Shown: positions 31,656 through 43,321 of the stretch, piece by piece
Layout: each line of letters begins with the position of its first letter
How positions within the stretch are numbered: position 1 is the stretch's first letter
Assembly (NCBI GenBank): GCA_010279815.1
Contig: QEOQ01000214.1
Span: 124,001 to 188,000 of the forward strand
From: Brachionus plicatilis
Lineage: Eukaryota; Rotifera; Eurotatoria; Ploima; Brachionidae
Length of the DNA: 64,000 bases
Direction: 5' to 3'
The notes under the pieces: model-generated
What the model was told of the DNA's origin: nothing
Database searches by the model: none
The model's input: the letters and a program-made list of their open reading frames with translations, nothing else
Program-made: the position numbers and the translations under genes

Positions 31656-32591
31656 TTAATCACTTTGTTCACCTTCAAAATTTTGATTAATTGCCGAAAA
31701 TTCTTCGCCATTAGAATCATATTGAACCATAACAGAATCATAGGACTCTTCCAAACCACCTTGTGAAATCAAGTATTTTACAGTCTCAAAAGCTGATAGA
31801 ATACTCGAATAAATGAGAACAGAATAACAAACTAATTTAACAGGTATATAGTGTTTTTCAGTGACTAAATTTTCATAAATCGAATAGCTTAGATAAGCCA
31901 TAATGACAATATAATTAATCTGAGATACTGATATTAAAGGCACTCGGCTATTTTCATACTGACTTTTAAGCCTAGTACAATACTTTTTTAAAAATCTTTT
32001 GGTAAGAAGCCACTTGCAGAATCTAAATGAATGTTTAAACACCACTCTATTCAGCTCATGTAGGGCCAGTATTCCAGCAATTTCGTCCATACTGTCAAAT
32101 ATCTCATCGATTGACTTGAGACCATATCTCTCGCATCGAAACAAAGCTTTTACCAATTTACTTGACAGATTAAAGCACTTGTATTCATTGTTGTTCAAAC
32201 TAATGTCTGAATCGGTGAAGATTTCTCTCATGAACAGGGTCTGGATGGAAAAATAGCCCCAAAATAGAATGTAGCCAAGGAATCTTGTGTAGTAGGGCAA
32301 TTGAATGAAAACTGAAGTCGGGTCTATTCTAATGTTAAAGCATTCAGAGTTAATGTACTTTTGGCTCAGTGAATTGATCGATTTGGAACCTTTTTCAATC
32401 TGAATTATACTCAATTTTTCGCAATCGAATAGCTCAATTAGTTTCTCAGTTACATAGTCAAAATAACTTTTTCTTCGAATTATCTTAATAACTAGCACTG
32501 AGAGAGCTATTCCGACTAGAATGCAAATAATGATCAATGGTAGTCCTTTTTTGACCAAGTACTCAGATAAATTTACATCATTTAAATTCAT
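31656..32591 (-). CDS. uncharacterised multi-pass membrane protein
   Basis: A single exon of 311 residues starts at ATG 32591. I do not recognise a family. Hydrophobic segments lie near residues 17-37 (PLIIICILVGIALSVLVIKI), 100-116 (FLGYILFWGYFSIQTLF), about 225-240 (INYIVIMAYLSYSIY) and about 250-270 (VKLVCYSVLIYSSILSAF), giving about four membrane passes. The central loop is rich in charged residues (RCERYGLKSIDEIFDSMDE). The acidic C-terminus ends GEEFSAINQNFEGEQSD. Its stop-to-start spacing from the integrin gene is only about 165 bases, with the integrin lying upstream on the same strand. The intact frame and coding-like composition support a real gene, perhaps lineage-specific. Confidence 0.6.
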   Translation of the reverse strand: MNLNDVNLSEYLVKKGLPLIIICILVGIALSVLVIKIIRRKSYFDYVTEKLIELFDCEKLSIIQIEKGSKSINSLSQKYINSECFNIRIDPTSVFIQLPYYTRFLGYILFWGYFSIQTLFMREIFTDSDISLNNNEYKCFNLSSKLVKALFRCERYGLKSIDEIFDSMDEIAGILALHELNRVVFKHSFRFCKWLLTKRFLKKYCTRLKSQYENSRVPLISVSQINYIVIMAYLSYSIYENLVTEKHYIPVKLVCYSVLIYSSILSAFETVKYLISQGGLEESYDSVMVQYDSNGEEFSAINQNFEGEQSD

Positions 32592-32756
32592 TTTTTTCTA
32601 ATTATCTAAAATTTGAATAAATTATTTAACAAAAATTTTCACATGATTGAAATAAAAAAAATAAAGATATTTTTTTTTTAGAAAATTTATTTTTAAAATC
32701 TACATAAAATGATTAAATTATAAAAATACCGGTAATATTACAAACGTTCGATTGGC

Positions 32757-35700
32757 TTAATAAGGAACCTTTTTAACTTTGTCACTTTCTTCCAGATACT
32801 TATCATCGCCGAACTTTTTGCGCTCAAAAAAACCAAGCTTAAATAAATAATTTAATAAATAAAAATTAAAAAAAAATTTTTTTTCTTTTCTTATCTACCA
32901 TATAGAATCCAATTGTTGATATAATGAACAAAAATACGCCTATGGCAATTGATATTAGATAAACACTTAATGGCAATTTCTTCTCCAGTTTAATAGATAT
33001 CCTTGAATAAGCGATTGTAGCTACACTATTTTCGTTATCATCAGGCTTATCGTCATGAACATCCTCCCCTAGGTAAAGTCTAGCATGAGATTTAATAAAT
33101 ACTCTTTCGTAGTCGGGATAATCTTCGACCAAAGTTGTGTTCCATAAACGAGCTGTCAGCTTTAATGAAATGGTCTCATCTTTGCTGAATTCTCCACTAA
33201 ATGAACAATTTATTTTGTGGCAATAGGCAGTGTTTGAGAAGCAGTCCTTTTTTTAAATTATTAATTTTAATAATTAAAAATAATTATAATTTTAATTTTT
33301 TTACAATAATAGCAGTTCTGGATAAATCTTGGTGTTTGAGTGGGGCTTTAATAGCCGAGTCTTGGTACACTGATCTTTTTTGAATTTGTTTGAGCTCGGA
33401 TATTCTAAGTGTGTCGACATAAAATGATGTACAAACTACATTTATCGGATGGTTGTTTGGAATTTTCTAAAAATTTAAACAAAGTTTATTTAAATTTATT
33501 TTTTTTATTTTATAAAATAAATTTTACTGTTGGTTTTTCTATTAGATAGAGTAAATGCTTTCCAGCTACAAATTGAAGGTTGTTTTCGATGTCAAAATTG
33601 ACAAGACGTGACTCGTAAGGCCAGTCAATAATTAGATGGAAATTGTGGACAGAAAATGGACCACCATTGTTTATATTGTACGTGTGTTCAATAATTGGAC
33701 CTATCTGCTCGAGCTTTTGCATTGAACTCTCTCCTCTTGTGATGAACCTATCACTGTAAAATACTTGTTCTGGTGTTCCAGCTCTGAAAATATTAATTTT
33801 AGATATCCCGGATTTAATTTTGTTTTATTGTTAAGTTTTATTTTTATGACAGAAGATTAATTGAGTATGAGAATATTAAATAACACTTGGATAAATTTTT
33901 CATAAAAAGATTGAAATCAAAAAATTTATTTTTTTTTAGTCTATCTATTTAAATTTTTTATATTTTTTTATTTTCTCTGAAGGAGATTTTGCTTGGAACA
34001 GATAAAGTAATATAAAATAATAAAGCTGAAAAATTCCGAACTCTGACTCTCTCTCTGACTAAAAACCCCTGTTAATAAACTCCTCATGAGATAAATTTTT
34101 AAGAAAGACCTTCTAAAATTTTTCTATAATAATTTGATTTTTTTCTTAATTTCTTTTAATTTTAAAATTGAAAAAAAATTGAATTTTTATTTAAAAATTA
34201 AATTTTTTAATTAAAATTCAGACATTGGAATATTTTATGCAAAATTTGTTTCATCTTCTGCGGAAGTTTGCAAAATCTGGGCGAATTTACAAAATTTAGC
34301 GCTCTTTAAAAGTATTAAAAAAAATTAAAATAAAATAATTAATAACTCTTTTCAATATATTTTTCTTTCAGTATTTTTTTTTCGATATTAACAGTTTAGA
34401 TATTTTTTGTTTCAATGCTACTAAAAATTGGAAAATTCGATATGATTTCCGTTCCTAATAAAAATCAATTAATTGGCATAAATTTTACAGACTTCCGCTA
34501 TGGGTGAAATAAAAGTTTATTCACTTTGGGTAATGTGAATTTCAAAAACAAATTGAACTAAAATTCTTCAAATTTTAAAAAATTAAAATTATAGTTAAGA
34601 AAAAATATTAGAAAAAATACTGCAATATAATGCAACATGCTTTGTCCCAACTTTTTTTACCTTGAATAATTTTTCTCATGTAAAAATGACAAAAATAAAC
34701 GATAGATAAGATTTAAATAGATTATTGATTTGATTTATTAAAAAATAAGGAAAATTATTTTAGGTAAAAAAGGTGCAACAAAGCATGTTGCACAATATTG
34801 CAGTATTTTTTCTAATATTATTTATTAACTTTAATTTTAATTTATTAAAAAATGAAGAATTTTGTTCAATTTGTTTTTGAAATTCACAAAACCTTCACTT
34901 TGTTTCATCTGCAGAACAAGTTTTTGACTATTAGAACTATTTTTTCAATATTAGAAATGCCTGAATTTTCATTAAAAAATTTAAATTTTGAATCAAAATT
35001 TAATATGAAATAAATTGTTTAATAAAAATTCAAATTTTTTTAAAATCCTTGAATAATTAATTAAAATTAAGTTTTTTAAATTATGTTCACCTTATTAAAA
35101 TATAATATCAGATAAATTCAATAAAAGAATATTTTTTAATTTTTTTTTCATGCTTTTTTTTAATAAAAAAAATCTCCAATGTTTGACTAAATGGCTGTAG
35201 CTTTCGTTTTTAATGTTAGAAAAAATTAATATATGATACAATACTTGCCAAGTTTTTATTTACATTTTTTTTAACTTAAATCTCATAGATATTTTGAAAA
35301 ATTAAGACTCAAAGGCCGAAGGTGTTTTTTCAACCCTTTTTGCTACTTTTTGGCATGAAAATTAAAATAAAATGTAACAAAAAATAATTAATTTTTATAT
35401 TTTTTTGATTTAAAATATGGTTTAAAAAAATTTTTCTTAAATGAGTAAATTTATTGAACAAAAAAAATAGAAAATAAAAATCTTACGCCAAAAAGTTCAT
35501 TAAATATTTTAGTACATTTGACTCATAAATTTTAAATCAATGTTGACTCAAATTTTTATAATTTTTAACTATCGAAAAGTGTCCCACTATTTTAATAATT
35601 AGTCAAATGCAACATATGATGAGCTACGAAAAGGTGATAGAAAAATTGAAAATTTAAATTAAATGCTTGGAAAATTAATTGAAAATCTTTAAAAAAAAAT

Positions 35701-38700
35701 TATTTCAATAAAATAAATTACTTTATTTAAGTTTTATTTTTTATTAATACTCGAACAAGTCTAAAATAAACTCTAACAAATATTGAACCAAAAGAATTAG
35801 CGGTCTAATCTCTTGAAATTTTTATTAAATAATCAAGGTTAATGTCATGGCTGTTGGATTTTAGAGTAAAAAATCTCAAAAATTTCTGATATTCTTTTTT
35901 TAAACATTTTAGAATCATTTTTTTTTAAAATTAATTAAAGAAAGTTTATTAAAAAGTGTTTTTTTTTAATGTTTCTATTAAACAAATTAACCTTCCATAA
36001 CTCAATTCGTTATCAATTTTTTTATCAAAATTTAATGAAAAAAAAAAATTATTTACCCATAGAGAAATAAGTTGGCCCTTACTTTGACCATTGCATGCAA
36101 TTCAACTATATTATTGCTCATATCAACATCTTGACTGAGTCTAAATAAAATTTTTAATTAAAAAAAAATTGAAAAAAAATGAAAAATAAATTCACGTTTT
36201 AGCTTCCATCTTAAAAAATATATTGGACTGGCTTGAAATATTGGCATATCTGTACAGCCTTGTCGAGCTAAAAGTCAAGTTAAACCTGGCTATTTTGTTT
36301 GTGCCAAGTGGTATTCCTTGCTGGTCACTGGTAATTTTGCAGACAATTTTTTTGGAAATTAAATCACACGAAAACCCCGATGGTTCACTCTCAGTTTTCC
36401 TTATAAAATCAAGTCGTTGATCAAACTCAACATCAATTTGTGCCGCATAAGCCGGCTCAGCATTTGCATCCGTATTGCTGATCTCAACCGCAATAGTCAC
36501 CGAATCTCTTTCCCTAAAGCTCAGCACAGCCACATTCTCATCACTTAAATTCCAATTAATTAAGCAAAATTTTTGTTTAAAATCATCCCTCAAATTTACT
36601 CTATCATCAAGTCCAAAAAGTGAGCTTTCAGCTGAAGATCAGTCTCGCATTTGTTGTCACTTCCGCACTCTTTTTTAAAATTTGCCTCGAACTCATAGAC
36701 CTTGGAGTCCTGGTGAACAAGTGGAATTTTTTGAATGTGGTCCAGATCACCATTGGACTGGTAGGACCGGTCCTCAACAAAGCCATACTCCACTTTGAAC
36801 TTGATCGGACGCACAAAATCATTGGCATCTTTTTTGATCACAGCTTCCACAGATTCACAACTTGGCGACACATCGCTCACAAAAATCTGCTTTTTGACCA
36901 AATTGGAGCCCGAGTCTCTGAAAAAAGCTCTCGCATAGCCCCTGCTTGCCGCATCAGCCAACAGTGTAAAATTGAGCAAGGGCAATTGTCCAAGCTGAGA
37001 ATGCTCAGCTTGGAAACAAATATCAAATTTAAAGCAAACAAATAAATTGTCCTCCAGCTCACAATTCTTGATTGTTTGGTCAATCTGCGCCAAATTATTC
37101 AAATCGTGCACATATGCACCAACTTTTACCACAGGCCTGGTCCTTAGCAAGACAACTTTGTTGGATTTGAGAGCCCCGATTGCCAAGTCCGGGTACAAGT
37201 TCGAGTCCATGTCCAAGCCACCACTGAGCGAATAGCCAAACGCTTCCATCTTCTCATTTAAATCCTCGCTTCTGATCACTTGGGACACATTTATTTTGCC
37301 AACCTCTTTATTTCCTCTCACCACATACACAGCTCCAAAATTTTCATAAGGCGCCCCAATGGCAAAGTCAGCACTGCCATCTTTGTCAATATCTCCCAGA
37401 CAGGTCAATGCATGGCCAAATAATGAGCGCGCTTTGCCGCCAAAATCAACCACATACTCATCCCTAAATCCCACATTCAAATCATTCAGATACACATAAA
37501 CCCTGCCAGAGTCTGGCTCATTTTTCCTGCTAAAATATGGTGCACCCACAATCAAGTCGTCCAAGCCATCTCCATTCACGTCACACGCACACATGGAAAA
37601 TCCAAAATAGGCGCCTTTTTGCCAACCATTCAACTTGACATTGAGTAATTTAGTCACTGGGCCAAAGCTACTATCGAACATGATTGTGAACAGTCTTACC
37701 AAGCCGTGCAGGGACTCGCGCGGGGACCCGGACGCGATCAAATTGACGCGCGGGTTTCCCCGGTACTTTCTGATGAGAACATGGGACATGCCCGTGTAGC
37801 TGTACTTTTGCCACAAGGACGGACAGTAGCCGTCAATCATGGCCTCATCGTTTTCAATGTCAAATTTACAATAGCTCCTGTTTTTGTAGATGTAGTCATT
37901 TTGGGAATTTTTGCCAATTGCTTTGACAGCGACAAGACCGCGCGAGTTGAGCGCGCCAGGCATGCCAAAGCTCAAGTAGGTGTCCAGCTGATTGCTGGAC
38001 TGAAGACTGGTGTCCTCGACCACCGAGAGACTGGTGCCTGCTTGGCAAAACGCGTAGTTGTTTGAGTAGAATATTTTGACAGAGTGAGAGTACAGAAGAC
38101 ATGGTACGTGTTTGTATTCTTGGACAAAAGAGTTGGAGAAGCGGTAGCAAGCGCCGTAGGTGGCGTGCGCGTCCAAATTGGTAAAGTTGTAGTAGTGGAC
38201 GTATTTGTGAGCGCAGGCCGAGAACGATCCTTGGCCCGAGCTCGACACTGTCACCCCCAGCCACTGGTTTTCGAACATGCGGCCCTTGAACTGTTCCTTC
38301 AAATCTCCGTCAAGCCACAGACCACCCTCTGTCACTTTATTCAAATTTTTAGCTCATTCAAAATTGGAAAATAAGAGAGAAAAAAATTTTTTTTTTTTTA
38401 AATTTTTATTTACTTTCATCACTGTCTTTGGTCAAAAAATTGACCGGTATTTGCTGACAATCGGCCCGGTCAAAGCTGATCGGACACTTGTAGATTGCGC
38501 CGGAGCGATTGAACGCTGCTCCGTTGAAAAATGTTGAGTCAAGGGGTGCACCGACCAAAATGCTGGTGGAAAAAAAAAAATTTTTTAATTTATTTTTAAG
38601 AAAATATTTTATTTTTTAAATTTTAAGAAAAATTTTTTTGTGGGCAAAATAATTTAGTAGGCTTACTATGGAGTGTTGGTTGTTGCTTTGAGTATGTGCT

Positions 38701-38821
38701 GAGCCACTGAGAAGCCAAAGTAGACGTCCTTGTTGATTTGTTTCACTAGAGGCGATTGAGTGTCAAAGTTGAATGAGAGTGTTGGCAAAAAGCGAACCAG
38801 CCAAACGAGTATTATAAGCAT
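32757..38821 (-). CDS. integrin alpha chain
   Basis: The eight exons are 38667-38821, 38414-38562, 36196-38334, 36057-36140, 33528-33783, 33305-33466, 32899-33246 and 32757-32837. A signal peptide (MLIILVWLVRFLPTLSF) precedes a seven-bladed propeller with calcium-binding FG-GAP loops: CDVNGDGLDDLIVGAPYF, LGDIDKDGSADFAIGAPYE and GLDMDSNLYPDLAIGAL. Thigh/calf domains follow, then one membrane span (SVYLISIAIGVFLFIISTIG) and the cytoplasmic LGFFERKKF, a variant of the GFFKR motif that clasps the beta chain. No I domain is inserted. The summed exon length is one base short of a multiple of three: the frame breaks at TTTTTGGACTTGATGAT near 36620, where one more T would restore LFGLDD-type sequence. 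About 1124 residues are expected. Intron 4 (2273 bases) carries a foldback element. It pairs with a beta subunit to bind matrix at the cell surface. Confidence 0.92.
34503..34910. mobile_element. long foldback element in integrin intron 4
   Basis: The left arm contains TGTGAATTTCAAAAACAAAT, AAAAAATACTGCAATAT and GCAACATGCTTTGT. The right arm, reversed, repeats the same words in order, giving imperfect arms of nearly 190 bases around a short centre. It is non-coding. A relative lies in the SLC22 gene at 47075-47407. Confidence 0.85.
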
Positions 38822-41398
38822 CTTTAAATGAACAAAAAAATGAATTTAAATATTTGGTGTTAAAAGGTCTAGAACTGTATTTTTTTAGGTTAATGAGCAA
38901 AATATTAAAAATGACGATTTGATGTGTGCAAAGTATGGACGTAGAATAGTACTAACTGTGTACACTCATAATTAGATTTTGTGCACAAACTTTATCTTAA
39001 AATAATAAAGTGATTAATTAAAAAAAAAAAAGCTAAACATGATTATTTTTATATTCGACAAAATTAAATGATTAATTTTTTTTTAAAGTTCACTTGTCTA
39101 ACTATGCTAAACATGAATTTTTTTTAGATTAAGACCAGTTGGAGCTGACGGTCGATCAAAAAAAAATAAAATTGTTCGGAATACAAGGTGGTCTAAAATA
39201 TTTTAGTGAAACAAAAATAAACAAAATTTGATTATTTTTTTTTTAAATACTGAATTTTTTATTGAAAAAAATGAATTGCTTAACATTTAAATGAGTGCAT
39301 CTGTTAATAAAAGTGGTCGGTCTTTGAGCCTTTATTATAAAATTTTTAAATAATTATTTTTTTATAAAAAGTTTGATTCGAAAAATTATGATTATGATTT
39401 TTTTTTAAATCAAATAAATGTTTAGCTATTATTAATTATTAAATTAACTTATTGTGAATTTAGTAAATAGAGTCAAATTTTGACAACATGGGATCTTAAA
39501 AAATATGTAATTTTTGAAACAGACAAAAAATATGTCGAGATTAAATCATCAAGGACTTGGTGGGTTTGGGTTTTTGGAAAAAATGTAAAAAGTCCGGAAT
39601 AAATTTTAAAAATTTTACTTCATCAAAATTAATTGACTGCTATTTTTATTTCATTTTTTTTAGGTTTTTAGTTCCATTACTTTAAAATTTTTAATTTATT
39701 TAAAGACTTTTTAACTTTTTTTCAATAAATGACCATTTTTTTGACTTGTCTGAATCGGACTTTAATTAATCAAAAACCAAATTTTTAAATTTATTCAATT
39801 TAGTATCATATTTAATATTGAATTTAATAAATTTTTTAGAAATAACTTCAGAAATGTTTTGTCTGTTTCAGAAGTCTACTATAACTGAATCTGATTTTTT
39901 CCAAACCTATTTATCCCGAAATAGTTAATAGCCTAATTACATAGATTAAAATTCTTCGTTCTCTGATATCAAAAAATTCTCCTCTTTCTTTAATAAAAAC
40001 TAAATCAAATTTTTAAACTTCATTTCTCCTTTTACTTAATCTAAACACTAACCTTTATTTAATGTGTCATCTCTTAATATTTTATTTTGACCTAAAGAGT
40101 CAGTCATTAAAATGAAATAAAAATAAAATGGGAATCTAAAAAATAAAAAAATTAAAGTCCTTAATAAAATACATGATTTAAATGCATCTTTTTTCTTTGG
40201 AATATCTTAATAAAATTTTTTATATTTTCGGAAAATTAAAAATTATTTTTAATTTATTCTGTCTCGGCTGTCGCGATTGCCGTATCTATGAACCATGTTA
40301 TATCTCCATCCATTGTTGAATTATGACAGCAAAATTAAATATTTTTTAAATTAGTTTTAAATTGTTTTATAATTTTGATCTTACTAATCTTTAGAAAATT
40401 TTTAATAAATTATTTCAAAATAGAGAGAAATTTTACCTGCCTTACAAAATAAATGATGTTAATTCAATTTTTTGCTATTTGGTTTGACTAAATTAAATCT
40501 TTTTAATAAAATTTTTATTCTAATCAATGATCTTTTTATCTTAATAATAAAAACAAACCACTAATGATATATTTGCAAAAATAATTATCTATTTTATTCA
40601 CTAAATTGAATTTTTATGATTAAAAAATAAAATATTTTAAATCTAAAATTTCGTTCCATTAAATAGAACAAATAAATATTTAACAGCTATTCTCTTGAAA
40701 TCAATTTATTCAAATCATTAGAGACAATATTAAACTCAAAATATAATCTTCAAACAAATAAAATTATTCAGAGATTTTCTCCGATAAATTTAACCTAAAT
40801 AAATATTTAGAAAAAAATAAAAAATTAATTTTTTTATTACACAAAAAAATTCAAATCAACTCATATAACAAATTTTTTGATAAATTAATTTTTATCTCTT
40901 TTAATTCAGTCTCATGGCAAAATTTTATTTTTCATAAAATCAGTGCTCTAAGGCATTATATCCGATTAGGGTCAAGTGATTCAAAACGCCGATCAAACCA
41001 ATTTATAAAGATAGTGTTTTGATTAAAAAAAAAATCAAAGTTAGCTTTAATTTTATTTTGAAAATTATAGATGTGTTATTATTTGCCCTCGACATGAATG
41101 GATCATGACACCCTAAAATGTATACAAACAAAATTATTTTTTTTAACAATTTTAAAAATTAATGCTCTAAAAATAAACATTTGTCAAAATTTGAATGAAA
41201 AATGAGTTCAATTTTTGTTATTGTCGAAGCCAACCTCTTAATCTATTTCTTTCGTGTCTATTTGCATTTAAATCGACAATTTCCACTTTAAATTTGACAA
41301 AAATAGCCTTTGGCCACTTTGACCCAAACAAAACAAAAATTATACTTTTAACCTTTTTTTATTACAATAAATCTTAATTTAAATAAAAAATAAAAAAA
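38822..41398. other. AT-rich region, no gene recognised
   Basis: It holds the presumed integrin promoter next to 38822. Short, less AT-rich stretches near 40255-40330 and 40935-41000 do not form coding frames or RNA structures that I can support. Confidence 0.5.
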
Positions 41399-42091
41399 TT
41401 ATTCGCTATTTTCCTCAGGTTTTGTTTCTTCATTTTTATCAGGACTATTTTCTCTGCTGGCCTTTGTCTCTAGTTGCCACGAGGGTATAATCGGATTCAC
41501 AGCCGGAATACTAGGAAATTGCTGCCGACTCAAAAGTAAACTTTTGATCGATTTAAGCTCTGATTTTACATTTGTCTCATCACTGACTTGTTTTTGTCCC
41601 GCCAAGCTTAAAATGGAACCATTCATCCCTTCAATGCTGATCTTAAGTTGATCTATTGATTGCTTTATGTCACTTATCGAACTCTTTAATTCCTCATTAC
41701 TCGACTTGAATAAATCAAAATTTGACTTTTTTTTTAAAAATTTTTTCACTATTAATTTATATCCTGCATAAGCGACACATCCAGCAATTAATAAATTTTT
41801 GACAATGTCAACAATTTTTTTCCAAATGCTGACTTTTTTTGGCATATCGGCAATTTGCGGAATTATTTCTGGTTGTGTTTGAATAAAGGTATTTGCTGAA
41901 GATTCGGATCTTTGAATGGCAGCATTTATTTCCGATTCGGTCAAGCCTTTTTTGGACAAAAACAACTTTTTGCTCTCAATCGGAGTTGGCACTACCTTTG
42001 GATTATTTAAAAAGCGAACTGCTGTCTCTATCAAATCTTGTCTGTCTTGGACCACCGGCGTATTAGCCAGCTCTGTCGGAGGTTCACTCAT
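41399..42091 (-). CDS. PEX14: peroxin-14 (peroxisomal import docking protein)
   Basis: A single exon encodes 230 residues. Residues near 18-60 (DLIETAVRFLNNPKV, then KKLFLSKKGLTESEINAAIQ) match the three-helix N-terminal domain of Pex14, which binds the WxxxF motifs of the import receptor Pex5 and also Pex19. A hydrophobic segment follows (VKNLLIAGCVAYAGYKLIV, about 97-117), then a coiled coil (SNEELKSSISDIKQSIDQLK) and an acidic, disordered tail. The protein docks cargo-loaded Pex5 at the peroxisome membrane. It is shorter than human PEX14 (377), mostly in the tail. It lies 104 bases downstream of ELP5 on the same strand, so the two may share regulatory sequence, but each has its own ATG and stop. 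Confidence 0.9.
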   Translation of the reverse strand: MSEPPTELANTPVVQDRQDLIETAVRFLNNPKVVPTPIESKKLFLSKKGLTESEINAAIQRSESSANTFIQTQPEIIPQIADMPKKVSIWKKIVDIVKNLLIAGCVAYAGYKLIVKKFLKKKSNFDLFKSSNEELKSSISDIKQSIDQLKISIEGMNGSILSLAGQKQVSDETNVKSELKSIKSLLLSRQQFPSIPAVNPIIPSWQLETKASRENSPDKNEETKPEENSE

Positions 42092-42195
42092 TTCTATAAC
42101 TAATTAATCAATTGAAAATTTGAAAATTTTTAAATGAATTTTTAAAAACTCATTTTTAAAATTTAAATAAAAAAAAATATTTTTTTAAAATTTAT

Positions 42196-43321
42196 TTAAA
42201 AGTTAAGATCATCATCCGGATCGTCATCATCAATGTCATCAGTTTCATCAGGCGCGTAAAAAATCTTTGATTCCGTATCTTTATTTTCCATTTTAATTGA
42301 CTTTTTTTGACCGATCAGTTCGTATGGAAGGACCAGATTTTTTTTTGCCTCCATTTCATCCGAACTCAGATGAACATTGAATGTCAGACCCTTGAGCATG
42401 TCTTCTTCGATTTCATCGTCTTCCTTTGTCATCGACTTTTTCTTCAAAATTTTTTCTACTTTTTGTACCGAAAATTCATTGTCAATGTACAAAATTTCAT
42501 TCTATAAAAAAAAATTATTTTTTTAAAATTTTTTTAAACAAAATTTATTTTTACAAAGCTCAGAATTTTCGATGTTTTTAAGCTTCGGTGGTCGATTTTT
42601 AGACTAAATTTGAATATATGCTTGTTCAGCTTGGAAAACATGGTTATCTCGTCTTGTCTCATTTTGGTGTCATTAATGTACACGACTGTTTGGAAAATTT
42701 GTCCTATTTGGCACAGGACATCGTTGTTGAGTGACTGTTCGTGAGCAATGCACACCAATTGACAGATATCTGGTCGCCTTGAGCATTCAATGACAAAATG
42801 AATGAAAAAGACTGGATTATTCTCAAAATGACGTAGTACCAAATTTATGTTATCTATGATTATAATAAATTTTTTTTTTGACTCATTGTTTTTTATTAGT
42901 TGGTCAAGTACCAATTGGAGAACGTTCTGGTTTGATGTGAAAATGTTTAAGAGAATGGTTTGATCTATTACATTTCTAGAAAAAAAATTGAAATAATTTA
43001 TTTTTAATTATCGAAATTTACTTTTGAGGTAAAAATTCGATAAATTTTAGCTTTGAGGATCGACTAGTGGGGTACAGATTTAAACTTGTGTTCAAATTGT
43101 CTCTAAATAATTTTTATAAATTCTTCTTTTTTTTAGAATATTTAAATAATTACTTTTCGATAAAGTTTTTAATATAAGTGAAAAGCAAATTAGTCGAGTT
43201 GTTGAGGAAAGAATCTTTAAATAAGAAAATTATTTTATTCTTCTTTTTTATTAAGTAATAAATTACCGATTATCAATATCGATTTGGAGGCTTCTTTTTG
43301 ATTTAACAAATCTTCTATCAT
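42196..43321 (-). CDS. ELP5: Elongator complex protein 5
   Basis: The five exons 43267-43321, 43154-43214, 43022-43102, 42555-42975 and 42196-42501 join into a 307-residue frame starting MIEDLLNQKE. The body has a RecA-like strand pattern (KKKFIIIIDNINLVLRHFEN; VIECSRRPDICQLVCIAHEQ) without Walker residues, as expected for Elp5. The C-terminus ends IFYAPDETDDIDDDDPDDDL, matching the acidic EPDADD...DPDDDLDI tail of animal ELP5. Elp4-Elp5-Elp6 form a hetero-hexameric ring in the Elongator complex, which modifies wobble uridines of tRNA. Introns are 45-53 bases. The first two exons are very short, so the assignment leans on the long fourth and fifth exons. Confidence 0.85.

Noticed and set aside
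36593..36605. GTAAATTTGAG as a 12-base intron to repair the integrin frame
   Set aside because: It is far too short to be spliced; a one-base indel at the T run explains the break better.
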